Assembly: GCF_001567565.1 (NCBI RefSeq)
Contig: NZ_LSSW01000020.1
Location: forward strand, 62,001 to 126,000
Length of the DNA: 64,000 bases
Direction of reading: 5' to 3'
DNA from: Ectopseudomonas composti
GTDB lineage: Bacteria > Pseudomonadota > Gammaproteobacteria > Pseudomonadales > Pseudomonadaceae
In this document: piece after piece, positions 22,456 through 30,600 of the stretch
Numbering within the stretch: the first letter of the stretch is position 1
Layout of the letters: each line of letters starts with the position of its first letter
Program-made: the position numbers and the translations under genes
Notes under the pieces: generated by a model
Database searches by the model: none
What the model was told of the DNA's origin: nothing
Seen by the model: the letters and a program-made list of their open reading frames with translations, nothing else

Positions 22456-24135
22456 ATGAGTGACAAGAATAACGAAGACCTGAAACGCCAGGCCTCGGAA
22501 AACACACTGGGACTCAACCCGGTGATCGGCATCCGCGGCAAGGATCTTCTGACCTCTGCCCGCATGGTGCTCACCCAAGCACTCAAGCAACCCTTCCATA
22601 GCGCCAAACACGTCGCCCATTTCGGCCTCGAACTGAAGAATGTCGTGCTCGGCCAGTCCGCACTCAAGCCCGAAGACGGCGACCGCCGCTTCGCCGACCC
22701 GGCCTGGAGCCAGAACCCGCTGTATCGTCGCTATCTGCAGACCTACCTGGCCTGGCGCAAGGAGCTGCACGACTGGATCGAACACAGCTCGCTGTCCGAA
22801 CAGGACGCCAGCCGCGGCCACTTCGTGATCAACCTGATGACCGAAGCCATGGCCCCCAGCAACAGCATGGCCAACCCGGCAGCGGTCAAGCGCTTCTTCG
22901 AGACCGGCGGCAAGAGCCTGCTGGACGGCCTCTCGCACCTGGCCAAGGACATGGTGCACAACGGCGGCATGCCCAGCCAGGTCAACATGGAGGCCTTCGA
23001 AGTCGGCAAGAGCCTGGCCATCACCGAGGGCGCGGTGGTATTTCGCAACGACGTGCTGGAGCTGATCCAGTACAGGCCAATCACCGAAAGCGTGCATGAG
23101 CGCCCACTGCTGGTGGTGCCGCCGCAGATCAACAAGTTCTATATTTTCGACCTATCGCCGGACAAGAGCCTGGCGCGCTTCCTCCTGCGCAGCCAGGTGC
23201 AGACCTTCGTGGTCAGCTGGCGCAACCCGACCAAGGCGCAGCGCGAATGGGGCCTGTCCACCTATATCGAGGCGCTCAAGGAAGCCATCGAGGTCATCTG
23301 CGCCATCACCGGCAGCAAGGACATCAACATGCTCGGCGCCTGCTCTGGCGGCCTGACCACCGCGTCGCTGCTCGGCCACTATGCGGCCCTCGGCCAGCCG
23401 AAGGTCAACGCCCTGACCCTGCTGGTCAGCGTGCTCGACACTCAGCTCGACACCCAGGTCGCGCTGTTCGCCGACGAGAAGACCCTGGAAGCAGCCAAGC
23501 GCCGCTCCTACCAGGCCGGCGTGCTGGAAGGCAGCGACATGGCCAAGGTGTTCGCCTGGATGCGCCCCAACGACCTGATCTGGAACTACTGGGTCAACAA
23601 CTATCTGCTTGGTAACGAGCCGCCGGTGTTCGACATCCTCTACTGGAACAACGACACCACGCGCCTGCCGGCCGCGCTGCACGGCGAGTTCATCGATATG
23701 TTCCAGACCAACCCGCTGACCCGTCCGGGCGCGCTGGAGGTCTGTGGCACACCGATCGACCTGAAGCAGGTCACCTGCGACTTCTTCGTCGTCGCCGGCA
23801 CCACCGACCACATCACCCCCTGGGACTCCTGCTACAAGTCGGCCCACCTGTTCGGCGGCAAGTGCGAGTTCGTGCTGTCCAACAGCGGCCATATCCAGAG
23901 CATCCTCAACCCGCCGGGTAACCCCAAGGCGCGCTACATGACCAACAGCGAGATGCCGCTGGACCCGAAGGCGTGGCAGGAGAGCTCGACCAAGCATGCC
24001 GACTCCTGGTGGCTGTACTGGCAGGCCTGGCTGACCGAACGTTCGGGCAAGACCAAGAATGCATCCAGCACGGTGGGCAACAAGAAATTCCCGGCCGGCG
24101 AGGCCGCCCCGGGCACCTACGTACATGAACGCTGA
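22456..24135 (+). CDS. phaC1: Class II polyhydroxyalkanoate synthase PhaC1
   Basis: This enzyme of 559 aa polymerises medium-chain (R)-3-hydroxyacyl-CoA into PHA at the granule surface. It has an alpha/beta-hydrolase core with the synthase box GACSGG; the catalytic triad read from the codons is Cys296, Asp451 and His479. The start has GGAG 8 nt upstream. Codons 4-7 carry an A-rich Hfq/Crc-type motif. It heads phaC1-phaZ, with a small GC hairpin (24154-24173) after the stop. It is closely related to PhaC2 downstream, so the two presumably arose by duplication. Confidence 0.97.
   Translation: MSDKNNEDLKRQASENTLGLNPVIGIRGKDLLTSARMVLTQALKQPFHSAKHVAHFGLELKNVVLGQSALKPEDGDRRFADPAWSQNPLYRRYLQTYLAWRKELHDWIEHSSLSEQDASRGHFVINLMTEAMAPSNSMANPAAVKRFFETGGKSLLDGLSHLAKDMVHNGGMPSQVNMEAFEVGKSLAITEGAVVFRNDVLELIQYRPITESVHERPLLVVPPQINKFYIFDLSPDKSLARFLLRSQVQTFVVSWRNPTKAQREWGLSTYIEALKEAIEVICAITGSKDINMLGACSGGLTTASLLGHYAALGQPKVNALTLLVSVLDTQLDTQVALFADEKTLEAAKRRSYQAGVLEGSDMAKVFAWMRPNDLIWNYWVNNYLLGNEPPVFDILYWNNDTTRLPAALHGEFIDMFQTNPLTRPGALEVCGTPIDLKQVTCDFFVVAGTTDHITPWDSCYKSAHLFGGKCEFVLSNSGHIQSILNPPGNPKARYMTNSEMPLDPKAWQESSTKHADSWWLYWQAWLTERSGKTKNASSTVGNKKFPAGEAAPGTYVHER
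22465..22476 (+). promoter_or_regulatory. Candidate Hfq/Crc catabolite-repression motif in phaC1
   Basis: AAGAATAACGAA begins with a perfect AANAANAA and lies just inside the phaC1 coding start. Hfq-Crc binds such motifs at the 5' end of target mRNAs in Pseudomonas, and phaC1 is a known Crc target in P. putida. The match is by eye. Confidence 0.55.
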
Positions 24136-24153
24136 TCGTCAGCATCAACCGCA

Positions 24154-24173
24154 GCGGCACCGGGAAGTGCCGC
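24154..24173 (+). other. GC-rich hairpin in the phaC1-phaZ spacer
   Basis: GCGGCAC and GTGCCGC form a 7-bp stem with a 6-nt loop just after the phaC1 stop. There is no T tract, so it is more likely an mRNA-stability element or processing site than a terminator. Confidence 0.4.
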
Positions 24174-24278
24174 ACGCCTCGACGGGCCAACCGGCGCGGC
24201 GAACCAGGTAGATCCTGGTAACCCTGGAGGCGGCCCGGATGGCCCTCTCCAGCGCTCAACTCCACAGGGGCTGCGCCC

Positions 24279-25136
24279 ATGCCGCAACCATTTGTATTCC
24301 GCACCATCGACCTCGATGGGCAGACCATCCGCACCGCGGTGCGGCCGGGCAACAGCCAACTGGTGCCACTGCTGATCTTCAATGGCATCGGCGCCAACCT
24401 GGAACTGGTGATGCCCTTCGTCGCCGCCCTCGACCCGGAGCTGGAAATCATTGCCTTCGATGTCCCCGGTGTCGGCGGCTCCTCGACCCCGGCAATGCCC
24501 TATCGCTTCCCCGGCCTGGCCAAGCTCGCGGCACGCATGCTGGACTACCTCGACTACGGTCAGGTCAATGCCATCGGCGTGTCCTGGGGCGGCGCCCTGG
24601 CGCAGCAGTTCGCCCATGACTACCCCGAACGCTGCAAGAAGCTGATCCTCGCCGCCACCTCGGCTGGCGCGGTGATGGTGCCAGGCAAGCCCAAGGTGCT
24701 TTGGCGCATGGCGAGCCCGCGGCGTTATGTGCAGCCCTCCTATGGCGTACGCATCGCCCCGGACATCTACGGTGGCGCCTTCCGCCGTGACCCCAAGCTG
24801 GCCATGGCGCATGCCAGCAAGGTGCGCTCGGGCGGCAAGATGGGCTACTACTGGCAACTGTTCGCCGGCCTCGGCTGGACCAGCATCCACTGGCTGCACA
24901 AGATCCGCCAACCGACGCTGGTGATGGCGGGCGACGACGACCCGCTGATCCCGCTGATCAACATGCGCCTGCTGGCCTGGCGCATTCCCAACGCCGAACT
25001 GCACGTGATCGACGACGGCCACCTGTTCCTGGTGACCCGCGCCGAGGCGGTGGCCCCGATCATCATGAAGTTTCTCGAAGAGGAACGGCACCGCGCGGTG
25101 ATGCACCCGCAGCCAACACCCGTACGCCAGCACTAG
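24279..25136 (+). CDS. phaZ: Intracellular medium-chain PHA depolymerase
   Basis: PhaZ (285 aa) is a granule-bound alpha/beta hydrolase that releases 3-hydroxyacids from stored mcl-PHA. The nucleophile Ser102 lies in GVSWGG. The acid is probably the Asp in GDDDPLIPL and the His is in DDGHLFL. Its place between phaC1 and phaC2 is the standard one. AGGGG lies 11 nt before the ATG. It ends with a downstream terminator at 25271-25302. Confidence 0.96.
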   Translation: MPQPFVFRTIDLDGQTIRTAVRPGNSQLVPLLIFNGIGANLELVMPFVAALDPELEIIAFDVPGVGGSSTPAMPYRFPGLAKLAARMLDYLDYGQVNAIGVSWGGALAQQFAHDYPERCKKLILAATSAGAVMVPGKPKVLWRMASPRRYVQPSYGVRIAPDIYGGAFRRDPKLAMAHASKVRSGGKMGYYWQLFAGLGWTSIHWLHKIRQPTLVMAGDDDPLIPLINMRLLAWRIPNAELHVIDDGHLFLVTRAEAVAPIIMKFLEEERHRAVMHPQPTPVRQH

Positions 25137-25140
25137 CAAA

Positions 25141-25224
25141 CCGTTCGAAAACCTAGGCGAAGACTGCATGGATGCAGGAGGTAGAGCGAAGCATGAAGCC
25201 CGAGCCGAGCCAGTTTTCTAACGG
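25141..25224. repeat. Element with inverted ends between phaZ and phaC2
   Basis: CCGTTCGAAAAC (25141-25152) and GTTTTCTAACGG (25213-25224) are inverted with one mismatch and bound an 84-nt stretch. Inside is the perfect small palindrome CTGCATGGATGCAG. A further partial copy of one end (GTTTTCAACGGCTTG) occurs at 25418-25432. This looks like a dispersed non-coding repeat; I cannot test copy number here. Confidence 0.45.
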
Positions 25225-25270
25225 CTTGTTGACCCGCACCAGCTTAGTGCGCAATGTAGGGCATGCTCGA

Positions 25271-25302
25271 AGAAGGGGCCGGTATCGGCCCCTTCGATTT
25301 TC
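25271..25302 (+). terminator. Rho-independent terminator after phaZ
   Basis: GAAGGGGCCG (25272-25281), loop GTAT, CGGCCCCTTC (25286-25295), then GATTTTCC. The 10-bp stem is perfect and GC-rich with a short T run. It splits the PHA cluster into a phaC1-phaZ unit and a phaC2-phaD unit. Confidence 0.8.
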
Positions 25303-25336
25303 CAGCCAGCGCTCTGGGACGGACCTCCCGCGCGCC

Positions 25337-25352
25337 TGGTACAGGGCTTGCT
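25337..25352 (+). promoter_or_regulatory. Candidate sigma-54 promoter for phaC2-phaD
   Basis: TGGTACAGGGCTTGCT matches TGGCAC-N5-TTGCW closely with the correct 10-nt GG-to-GC spacing. It lies after the phaZ terminator and about 110 nt before the phaC2 ATG. A TGCAC-N3-GTGCA palindrome overlaps its downstream edge. Confidence 0.5.
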
Positions 25353-25462
25353 GCACATCGTGCACAAGCACAAGGTGCGCGTCAGGCAGTCCGCGCCATG
25401 AAAGTCTCTTGCAGGTCGTTTTCAACGGCTTGCCAGGCGGTTTGACGATGGAGTGTTACACC

Positions 25463-27145
25463 ATGCGAGACAAATCGACTCCGGCTTCACTGCCGGCACC
25501 TGCCAGTTTCATGAATGCCCAGAGCGCCGTAGTCGGCGTTCGCGGCCGCGACCTGCTATCGACCATGCGCCTGCTGGCCGCCCAGGGCCTGAAGAACCCG
25601 GTGCGCAGCGGACGCCACCTGCTGGCTTTCGGCGGCCAGCTCGGCCGGGTACTGCTCGGCGACACCCTGCACAAGGTCAACCTGCAGGACCCTCGTTTCG
25701 CCGACCCGACCTGGCACCTCAACCCCTTTTACCGACGCAGCCTGCAGGCCTATCTGGCCTGGCAGAAGCAGTTGGCGGCGTGGATCGATGACAGCGACCT
25801 GTCAGCCGATGACCGTGCCCGCGCGCGCTTTCTCGCCTCGCTGATGAGTGACGCCCTGTCGCCCTCCAACAGCCCGCTCAACCCGCAGGCGCTCAAGGAA
25901 CTGTTCAATACCGGTGGCAGCAGCGCCTTCAAGGGCCTGCGCCATCTGCTCGACGACCTGCTGCACAACGACGGGCTGCCCAGCCAGGTCACCAAGCATG
26001 CCTTCGAGGTCGGCCGCAATCTGGCCTGCACCCCGGGCGCGGTGGTGTTTCGCAATGAGCTGCTGGAGCTGATCCAGTACAAGCCGATGAGCGAAAAACA
26101 GTACCTGCGTCCGCTGCTGATCGTGCCGCCGCAGATCAACAAGTACTACATATTCGATCTGTCCAACGACAAGAGCTTCGTCCAGTACGCGCTGAAGAAC
26201 GACCTGCAGACCTTCATGATCAGCTGGCGCAACCCCGACCCACGGCATCGCGAATGGGGCCTGTCGAGCTACGTACAGGCCGTCGAGGAAGCCGTCGACG
26301 CCTGTCGGGCCATTACCGGCAGCAAGGATGTCAACCTGCTCGGCGCCTGTGCCGGCGGCCTGACCATCGCTGCCCTGCAAGGTCACCTGCAGGCGCGCCG
26401 CCAGTTGCGCAAGATCGCCAGCGCCACCTACATGGTCAGCCTGCTCGACAGCCAGATCGACAGCCCGGCGATGCTTTTTGCCGACGAGGAAACCCTGGAA
26501 TCGGCCAAGCGCCGCTCCTACCAGCAAGGCGTGCTGGATGGTCGCGACATGGCCAGGGTATTCGCCTGGATGCGCCCCAACGACCTGATCTGGAACTACT
26601 GGGTCAACAACTACCTGCTCGGCAAGCAACCACCGGCGTTCGACATTCTCTACTGGAACAACGACAACACCCGCCTGCCCGCCGCCCTGCACGGCGACCT
26701 GATCGACTTTTTCAAGCACAACCCGCTCAGCCGCACTGGCGGCCTTGAAGTCTGCGGCACGCCGGTAGACCTGGCCAAGGTCACCGTCGACAGCTTCAGC
26801 GTGGCAGGCATCAACGATCACATCACACCCTGGGATGCGGTCTATCGCTCGACCCTGCTGCTTGGCGGCAACCGCCGCTTCATCCTGTCCAACAGCGGCC
26901 ATATCCAGAGCATTCTCAACCCGCCAGGCAACCCCAAGGCCAACTACTACGAGAACGCCAAGCTCACCTCCGACCCACGCGCCTGGTACCACGACGCCCA
27001 GCACCAGCAGGGCAGTTGGTGGCCGCAGTGGCTGGAGTGGATCCAGGCCCGTTCCGGCGAGCAACGCGAAACCCTGATGGCCCTGGGCAACCAGGGCCAT
27101 CCGCCCATGGAAGCAGCGCCGGGCACCTACGTGCACATCCGCTGA
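25463..27145 (+). CDS. phaC2: Class II polyhydroxyalkanoate synthase PhaC2
   Basis: PhaC2 (560 aa) is the second mcl-PHA synthase. The triad is Cys296 in GACAGG, Asp452 and His480, one residue later than in PhaC1 for the last two because of a small indel. The start is placed at MRDKSTPASLPAPASF with GGAG about 10 nt upstream. An ATG five codons earlier is possible, and the frame stays open for nearly 300 nt upstream, which does not look like family sequence. It shares long identical stretches with PhaC1, for example around the triad and WMRPNDLIWNYWVNNYLLG. Confidence 0.96.
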   Translation: MRDKSTPASLPAPASFMNAQSAVVGVRGRDLLSTMRLLAAQGLKNPVRSGRHLLAFGGQLGRVLLGDTLHKVNLQDPRFADPTWHLNPFYRRSLQAYLAWQKQLAAWIDDSDLSADDRARARFLASLMSDALSPSNSPLNPQALKELFNTGGSSAFKGLRHLLDDLLHNDGLPSQVTKHAFEVGRNLACTPGAVVFRNELLELIQYKPMSEKQYLRPLLIVPPQINKYYIFDLSNDKSFVQYALKNDLQTFMISWRNPDPRHREWGLSSYVQAVEEAVDACRAITGSKDVNLLGACAGGLTIAALQGHLQARRQLRKIASATYMVSLLDSQIDSPAMLFADEETLESAKRRSYQQGVLDGRDMARVFAWMRPNDLIWNYWVNNYLLGKQPPAFDILYWNNDNTRLPAALHGDLIDFFKHNPLSRTGGLEVCGTPVDLAKVTVDSFSVAGINDHITPWDAVYRSTLLLGGNRRFILSNSGHIQSILNPPGNPKANYYENAKLTSDPRAWYHDAQHQQGSWWPQWLEWIQARSGEQRETLMALGNQGHPPMEAAPGTYVHIR

Positions 27146-27200
27146 AAGCGATGGCCGGCAGCGTAGCGGCCGGTTATCGTCAGGTCTTCGCGCCCAGCCG

Positions 27201-27208
27201 AACAAGAA
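27201..27208 (+). promoter_or_regulatory. Candidate Hfq/Crc motif overlapping the phaD leader
   Basis: AACAAGAA fits AANAANAA and ends 7 nt before the phaD ATG, next to the AAGG ribosome-binding site. Binding of Hfq-Crc here would block phaD translation. The motif is short and could be chance. Confidence 0.35.
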
Positions 27209-27215
27209 GCCAAGG

Positions 27216-27830
27216 ATGAAAACCCGCGAACGTATTCTGCAAACCGCCCTGCAGTTGTTCAACGAGCAGGGCGAACCCAACGTTTCCACCCTGGAGATCG
27301 CCAACGAGCTGGATATCAGCCCCGGCAATCTCTACTACCACTTCCACGGCAAGGAGCCGCTGGTATTGGAGCTGTTCGAGCGTTTCCAGAGCGAGATGGC
27401 GCCGCTGCTCGATCCACCTGCGGAAGCCCAGCTGGACGTCGAGGATTATTGGCTGTTCCTGCACCTGATCGTCGAGCGCCTGTCGCAGTACCGCTTTCTC
27501 TTCCAGGACATGTCCAACCTGACCGGGCGCCTGCCGAAACTGGCGCGCGGCATACGCCACTGGCTGAACGCCCTCAAGCGCACCCTGGCGGCCTTGCTCG
27601 CCCGCCTCATGGCCGCCGGACAGTTGAACAGTGGCACTCAAGCGCTCGGCCAACTGGTCGAGCAGATCACCCTGACCCTGCTGTTCTCCCTCGACTACCA
27701 ACGCATTCTCGACCGGGAAGGCGAAGTGCGCCTGGTGGTGTACCAGATCATGATGCTGGTGGCACCGCACCTGAACCAACCGTCACGCGGCACCGTCGAG
27801 CAACTGGCGCAGCGTTATCTGGAAGCCTGA
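27216..27830 (+). CDS. phaD: TetR-family regulator of PHA genes PhaD
   Basis: This 204-aa TetR-type protein has an N-terminal helix-turn-helix (NVSTLEIANELDISPGNLYYHFHGKEPL, about residues 27-55) and a helical ligand domain. In P. putida PhaD activates the phaC1 and phaI promoters and is thought to sense a PHA-cycle acyl-CoA. It closes the phaC1ZC2D block and converges on phaF across a terminator. Confidence 0.93.
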   Translation: MKTRERILQTALQLFNEQGEPNVSTLEIANELDISPGNLYYHFHGKEPLVLELFERFQSEMAPLLDPPAEAQLDVEDYWLFLHLIVERLSQYRFLFQDMSNLTGRLPKLARGIRHWLNALKRTLAALLARLMAAGQLNSGTQALGQLVEQITLTLLFSLDYQRILDREGEVRLVVYQIMMLVAPHLNQPSRGTVEQLAQRYLEA

Positions 27831-27878
27831 CACTGCTCCGCCGTTGCTAGGCATCGCGTGCCCGACGACCTGAAATGA

Positions 27879-27904
27879 AAACGCCCGGCACTAGGCCGGG
27901 CGTT
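27879..27904. terminator. Terminator between phaD and phaF
   Basis: AACGCCCGGC, a 5-nt loop and GCCGGGCGTT form a perfect stem between the convergent genes. On the minus strand the stem is followed by TTTTCATTT, so it mainly terminates phaIF. On the plus strand the T run is poor. Confidence 0.75.
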
Positions 27905-27921
27905 GTCCATTACCGAGAAAC

Positions 27922-28746
27922 TCAGGACGAAGTAGCTGGCGCTGCAGGCGTGGCAGCCGGAGCTGCGGCCGGGGTAGCAGCGGCAGGCGCCGCCGGAGCC
28001 GGAGTAGCCGCTTTCGGCGCTGCTGCCTTGGCCGCAGCAGGTTTCTTCGCGGCCGGCTTCTTCGCAGCTGCCGGCTTGGCCGCAGGTTTGGCAGCGGGTT
28101 TCGCGGCCGCCTTGGCTGCTGGTTTCGCCGCTGGTTTAGCTGCCGGCTTGGCCGCCGCCGCAGGCTTCGCCGCAGCTTTGGTAGCGGCCGGTTTGGCTGC
28201 TGCTTTGGCTACTGGCTTGGCCGCCGGTTTGGCAGCGGCTTTCGCAGCTGGCTTGGCGGCAGCCTTGGCAGCGGGTTTCGGCGCAGCTTTGGCAGCAGCA
28301 GGCTTGGCGACCGACTTGGCGGATACGCCAGTGATCTTCTCCAACTGCTTGGTCAGGCTGTCGACCTTGTCGTTCAATGCCTTGACCTCGTTGCGGCTGG
28401 GGACACCCAGACGCGAGATGGCATTGTTCAGACGCTTGTCGAAAGCCTCTTCCAGCTCACCCCATTTGCCGATCGCCTTGCCCCGCACTTCATCGACCTT
28501 GGAGCGGGCCGAACCGACTTTGGAACCGACGCCGGTTTTCACCGCATCGACCTGCTTGTCGACTTCGCTCTTGGCCAACTTCTCGGCTTTCTCGCCATCC
28601 TTGACCAGCGTATCGAACAGCTTGGTGCCGTCCTTGCTGACCTTGGAGTAAGCGCCCAAGCCTGCCAACCAGATCTGGCGCGAGTATTTCTCGACCTCGC
28701 CGATCCAGGAGCTGGTCTGTTTCTCGGTTTTCTTCTTAACAGCCAT
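27922..28746 (-). CDS. phaF: PHA granule phasin PhaF with histone-like tail
   Basis: PhaF (274 aa) has an N-terminal phasin domain (SSWIGEVEKYSRQIWLAGLGAYSKV onward) that coats PHA granules and a leucine-zipper-like segment (VKALNDKVDSLTKQLEKI). From about residue 135 the protein is almost entirely Ala, Lys and Pro in AAKPA-type repeats, like histone H1/AlgP, which bind DNA and help granules segregate. The start is MAVKKKTEKQ with AGGAG upstream; a Met ten codons earlier lies inside phaI. It follows phaI by 10 nt. Confidence 0.95.
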   Translation of the reverse strand: MAVKKKTEKQTSSWIGEVEKYSRQIWLAGLGAYSKVSKDGTKLFDTLVKDGEKAEKLAKSEVDKQVDAVKTGVGSKVGSARSKVDEVRGKAIGKWGELEEAFDKRLNNAISRLGVPSRNEVKALNDKVDSLTKQLEKITGVSAKSVAKPAAAKAAPKPAAKAAAKPAAKAAAKPAAKPVAKAAAKPAATKAAAKPAAAAKPAAKPAAKPAAKAAAKPAAKPAAKPAAAKKPAAKKPAAAKAAAPKAATPAPAAPAAATPAAAPAATPAAPATSS

Positions 28747-28756
28747 CCTGATCTCC

Positions 28757-29203
28757 TTATTTGGTACGCGCGACATGCTCGAGCAACGCGCTCAGCTCAT
28801 CCAGCTTAGCAGAGAGTGCTTCAACATCCTGCTTGGACGGAATGCCGATACGGTTCAGAGCGGAAGCCACACGAGTATCGAAAGCCTTCTCGATCTTGTC
28901 GAGTTGAACTTCGACCCTGCCTTTAACGCTGGTGACGTTGCTGTTGACCGACTGCTTGACCGATTCGATCTGGCTGTTGGCAGCATCTACCTGCTCGTCG
29001 ACCAGCTTCTTGCCTTTGCTCTCGACGCCTTCGCCGGCCTTGACCAGCTCCTTGAAGTATTCGGCCCCCTCGACACCCGCCTTGGCGTAGGCGCCCAGGC
29101 CAGCGAGGTAGATCTTGCGGGCATAGCCCTTCACGTCGTCGAACAGACCGGCTTTGTCTTCGACCACGGTTTCTACTTTTTTCTTCACGGCGACTTTCGA
29201 CAT
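28757..29203 (-). CDS. phaI: PHA granule phasin PhaI
   Basis: PhaI (148 aa) is a small phasin closely similar to the N-terminal domain of PhaF (DVKGYARKIYLAGLGAYAKAG against QIWLAGLGAYSKV). It ends with a coiled-coil segment (SKQDVEALSAKLDELSALLEHV). It lacks the basic tail. The start is taken at MSKVAVKKK with GAGGTG upstream; a Met four codons earlier is possible. It is transcribed with phaF away from the 91-aa granule-region gene. Confidence 0.94.
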   Translation of the reverse strand: MSKVAVKKKVETVVEDKAGLFDDVKGYARKIYLAGLGAYAKAGVEGAEYFKELVKAGEGVESKGKKLVDEQVDAANSQIESVKQSVNSNVTSVKGRVEVQLDKIEKAFDTRVASALNRIGIPSKQDVEALSAKLDELSALLEHVARTK

Positions 29204-29290
29204 GGTGCACCTCACGCGCTTTGACAGTTAGCGGAAACGCCCACGGATTGCAGGCTTGGGTACACCCTAAGGAGAAAAATTAGAAATCGC

Positions 29291-29319
29291 ATACTAGGAG
29301 CAGCTGCAGCGGCTCGGAA
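29291..29319 (-). promoter_or_regulatory. Possible sigma-70-type promoter for phaIF
   Basis: On the minus strand TTCCGA, 17 nt, TAGTAT lie about 90 nt before the phaI start. The match is moderate. The known phaI promoter of pseudomonads lies in the corresponding spacer. Confidence 0.3.
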
Positions 29320-29347
29320 GGATCACGCGTCACCGTTCCCCCCATCT

Positions 29348-29373
29348 GGCGGATGGAAACAGCGCCATCCGCC
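29348..29373. repeat. Short inverted repeat upstream of phaI
   Basis: GGCGGATGG and CCATCCGCC form a 9-bp inverted repeat with an 8-nt spacer between phaI and the 91-aa gene. The motif resembles dispersed extragenic palindromes of Pseudomonas. It may act as terminator of the 91-aa gene. Confidence 0.5.
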
Positions 29374-29406
29374 CTACGTACTGACTTGAAGCTTGAGGCG
29401 GCCTGT

Positions 29407-29682
29407 TCAGACCAGGGATTTGTCCAGCACCTGCTCGATCTCGCGCTGAATCATGCCGCCCATCGGCGACAGCAGCAGCCCGAGCTTGAGTTCGACGCGC
29501 ACGGTATCGTCACCGACCGCGATGCTGCCATCGGCACCGCTGCGATTGAATTCCAGGGTGTCGCCATTCCAGCGATAGCGCACGTCGTACTCGCTGGCCA
29601 GGCGTTCGGCCAGGCGCTCGGCCTTTTCGCGGGCGGCTTCGCGGCCGAGGGAATGGGATCGTTCGACACGAATACGGGACAT
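29407..29682 (-). CDS. PHA granule-region (polyhydroxyalkanoic acid system) family protein
   Basis: This small protein (91 aa) starts at [13 protein letters not shown] with AAGGAG 7-8 nt upstream; the frame is open 14 codons further. It matches the family found next to pha genes (PHA_gran_rgn): a basic N-terminal helix with Arg/Glu/Ala repeats, a beta-rich core ([21 protein letters not shown]) and a C-terminal helix ([14 protein letters not shown]). Its role in PHA metabolism is inferred from position only. It lies between phaI and ubiE. Confidence 0.85.
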   Translation of the reverse strand: MSRIRVERSHSLGREAAREKAERLAERLASEYDVRYRWNGDTLEFNRSGADGSIAVGDDTVRVELKLGLLLSPMGGMIQREIEQVLDKSLV

Positions 29683-29829
29683 GACAACTCCTTGAACTGG
29701 CAGCGCGCCGCGTGGCTGCGGCATGAGGTCACATCACTCTACCAGCCCACCGCACGGCCGGGCACCCGAGCAAGACAAAGACTGCCTGCACCTTTAGAAT
29801 GGGGCGGTTTTCTACCCGGTGAGAGCGAC

Positions 29830-30600
29830 ATGAGCGATCCACGCAAGGCCCAGGAGCAGGAACCCACCACTCACTTCGGTTTCCAGGATGTACCGGAAAG
29901 CCAGAAGGCGGAAAAGGTAGCCGAAGTCTTCCATTCGGTGGCGGCCAAGTACGACCTGATGAACGACGTACTGTCCGGCGGCCTGCATCGCCTGTGGAAG
30001 CGCTTCACCATCGAGCTGTCCGGCGTACGCCCGGGTAACCGCGTGCTCGATATCGCCGGCGGCACCGGTGACCTGACCCGCAAGTTCGCCAGCATCGTCG
30101 GCCCCACCGGCCAGGTGGTACTGGCCGACATCAACGACTCCATGCTCAAGGTCGGCCGTGACCGCCTGCTGGACAAGGGCGTGGCCGGCAACGTGCAGTT
30201 CGTTCAGGCCGATGCCGAGAAGCTGCCGTTCCCCGACAACCACTTCGACGTGGTCACCATCGCCTTCGGCCTGCGCAACGTCACCCACAAGGAAGACGCC
30301 CTGCGCTCCATGCTGCGCGTGCTCAAGCCCGGTGGCCGTCTGCTGGTGCTGGAATTCTCCAAGCCCGGCAACCCGCTGCTGGCCAAGGTCTACGACACCT
30401 ATTCGTTCAGTTTCATGCCGCTGGCCGGCAAACTGATCACCAATGACTCGGAAAGCTATCGCTACCTGGCCGAGTCGATCCGCATGCACCCGGATCAGGA
30501 AACCCTCAAGGCGATGATGGTCGACGCCGGCTTCGAGCGCGTCACCTACCACAACATGACCGGCGGTATCGTCGCCCTGCACCGCGGCATCAAGCCCTGA
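29830..30600 (+). CDS. ubiE: Ubiquinone/menaquinone biosynthesis C-methyltransferase UbiE
   Basis: UbiE (256 aa) transfers a methyl group from SAM to the quinone ring. The SAM-binding motif I is [16 protein letters not shown], and the family signatures [18 protein letters not shown] and [10 protein letters not shown] are present. The start is [10 protein letters not shown] with GAGAG upstream; the frame extends into the spacer but that part is not family sequence. Its stop overlaps the ubiJ start (TGATG), so ubiE-ubiJ-ubiB form one operon. Confidence 0.97.
   Translation: MSDPRKAQEQEPTTHFGFQDVPESQKAEKVAEVFHSVAAKYDLMNDVLSGGLHRLWKRFTIELSGVRPGNRVLDIAGGTGDLTRKFASIVGPTGQVVLADINDSMLKVGRDRLLDKGVAGNVQFVQADAEKLPFPDNHFDVVTIAFGLRNVTHKEDALRSMLRVLKPGGRLLVLEFSKPGNPLLAKVYDTYSFSFMPLAGKLITNDSESYRYLAESIRMHPDQETLKAMMVDAGFERVTYHNMTGGIVALHRGIKP

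Noticed and set aside
27930..28330. Regular short repeats resembling a CRISPR or satellite array
   Set aside because: They encode the Ala-Lys-Pro repeats of PhaF in frame and have no spacers of unique sequence.
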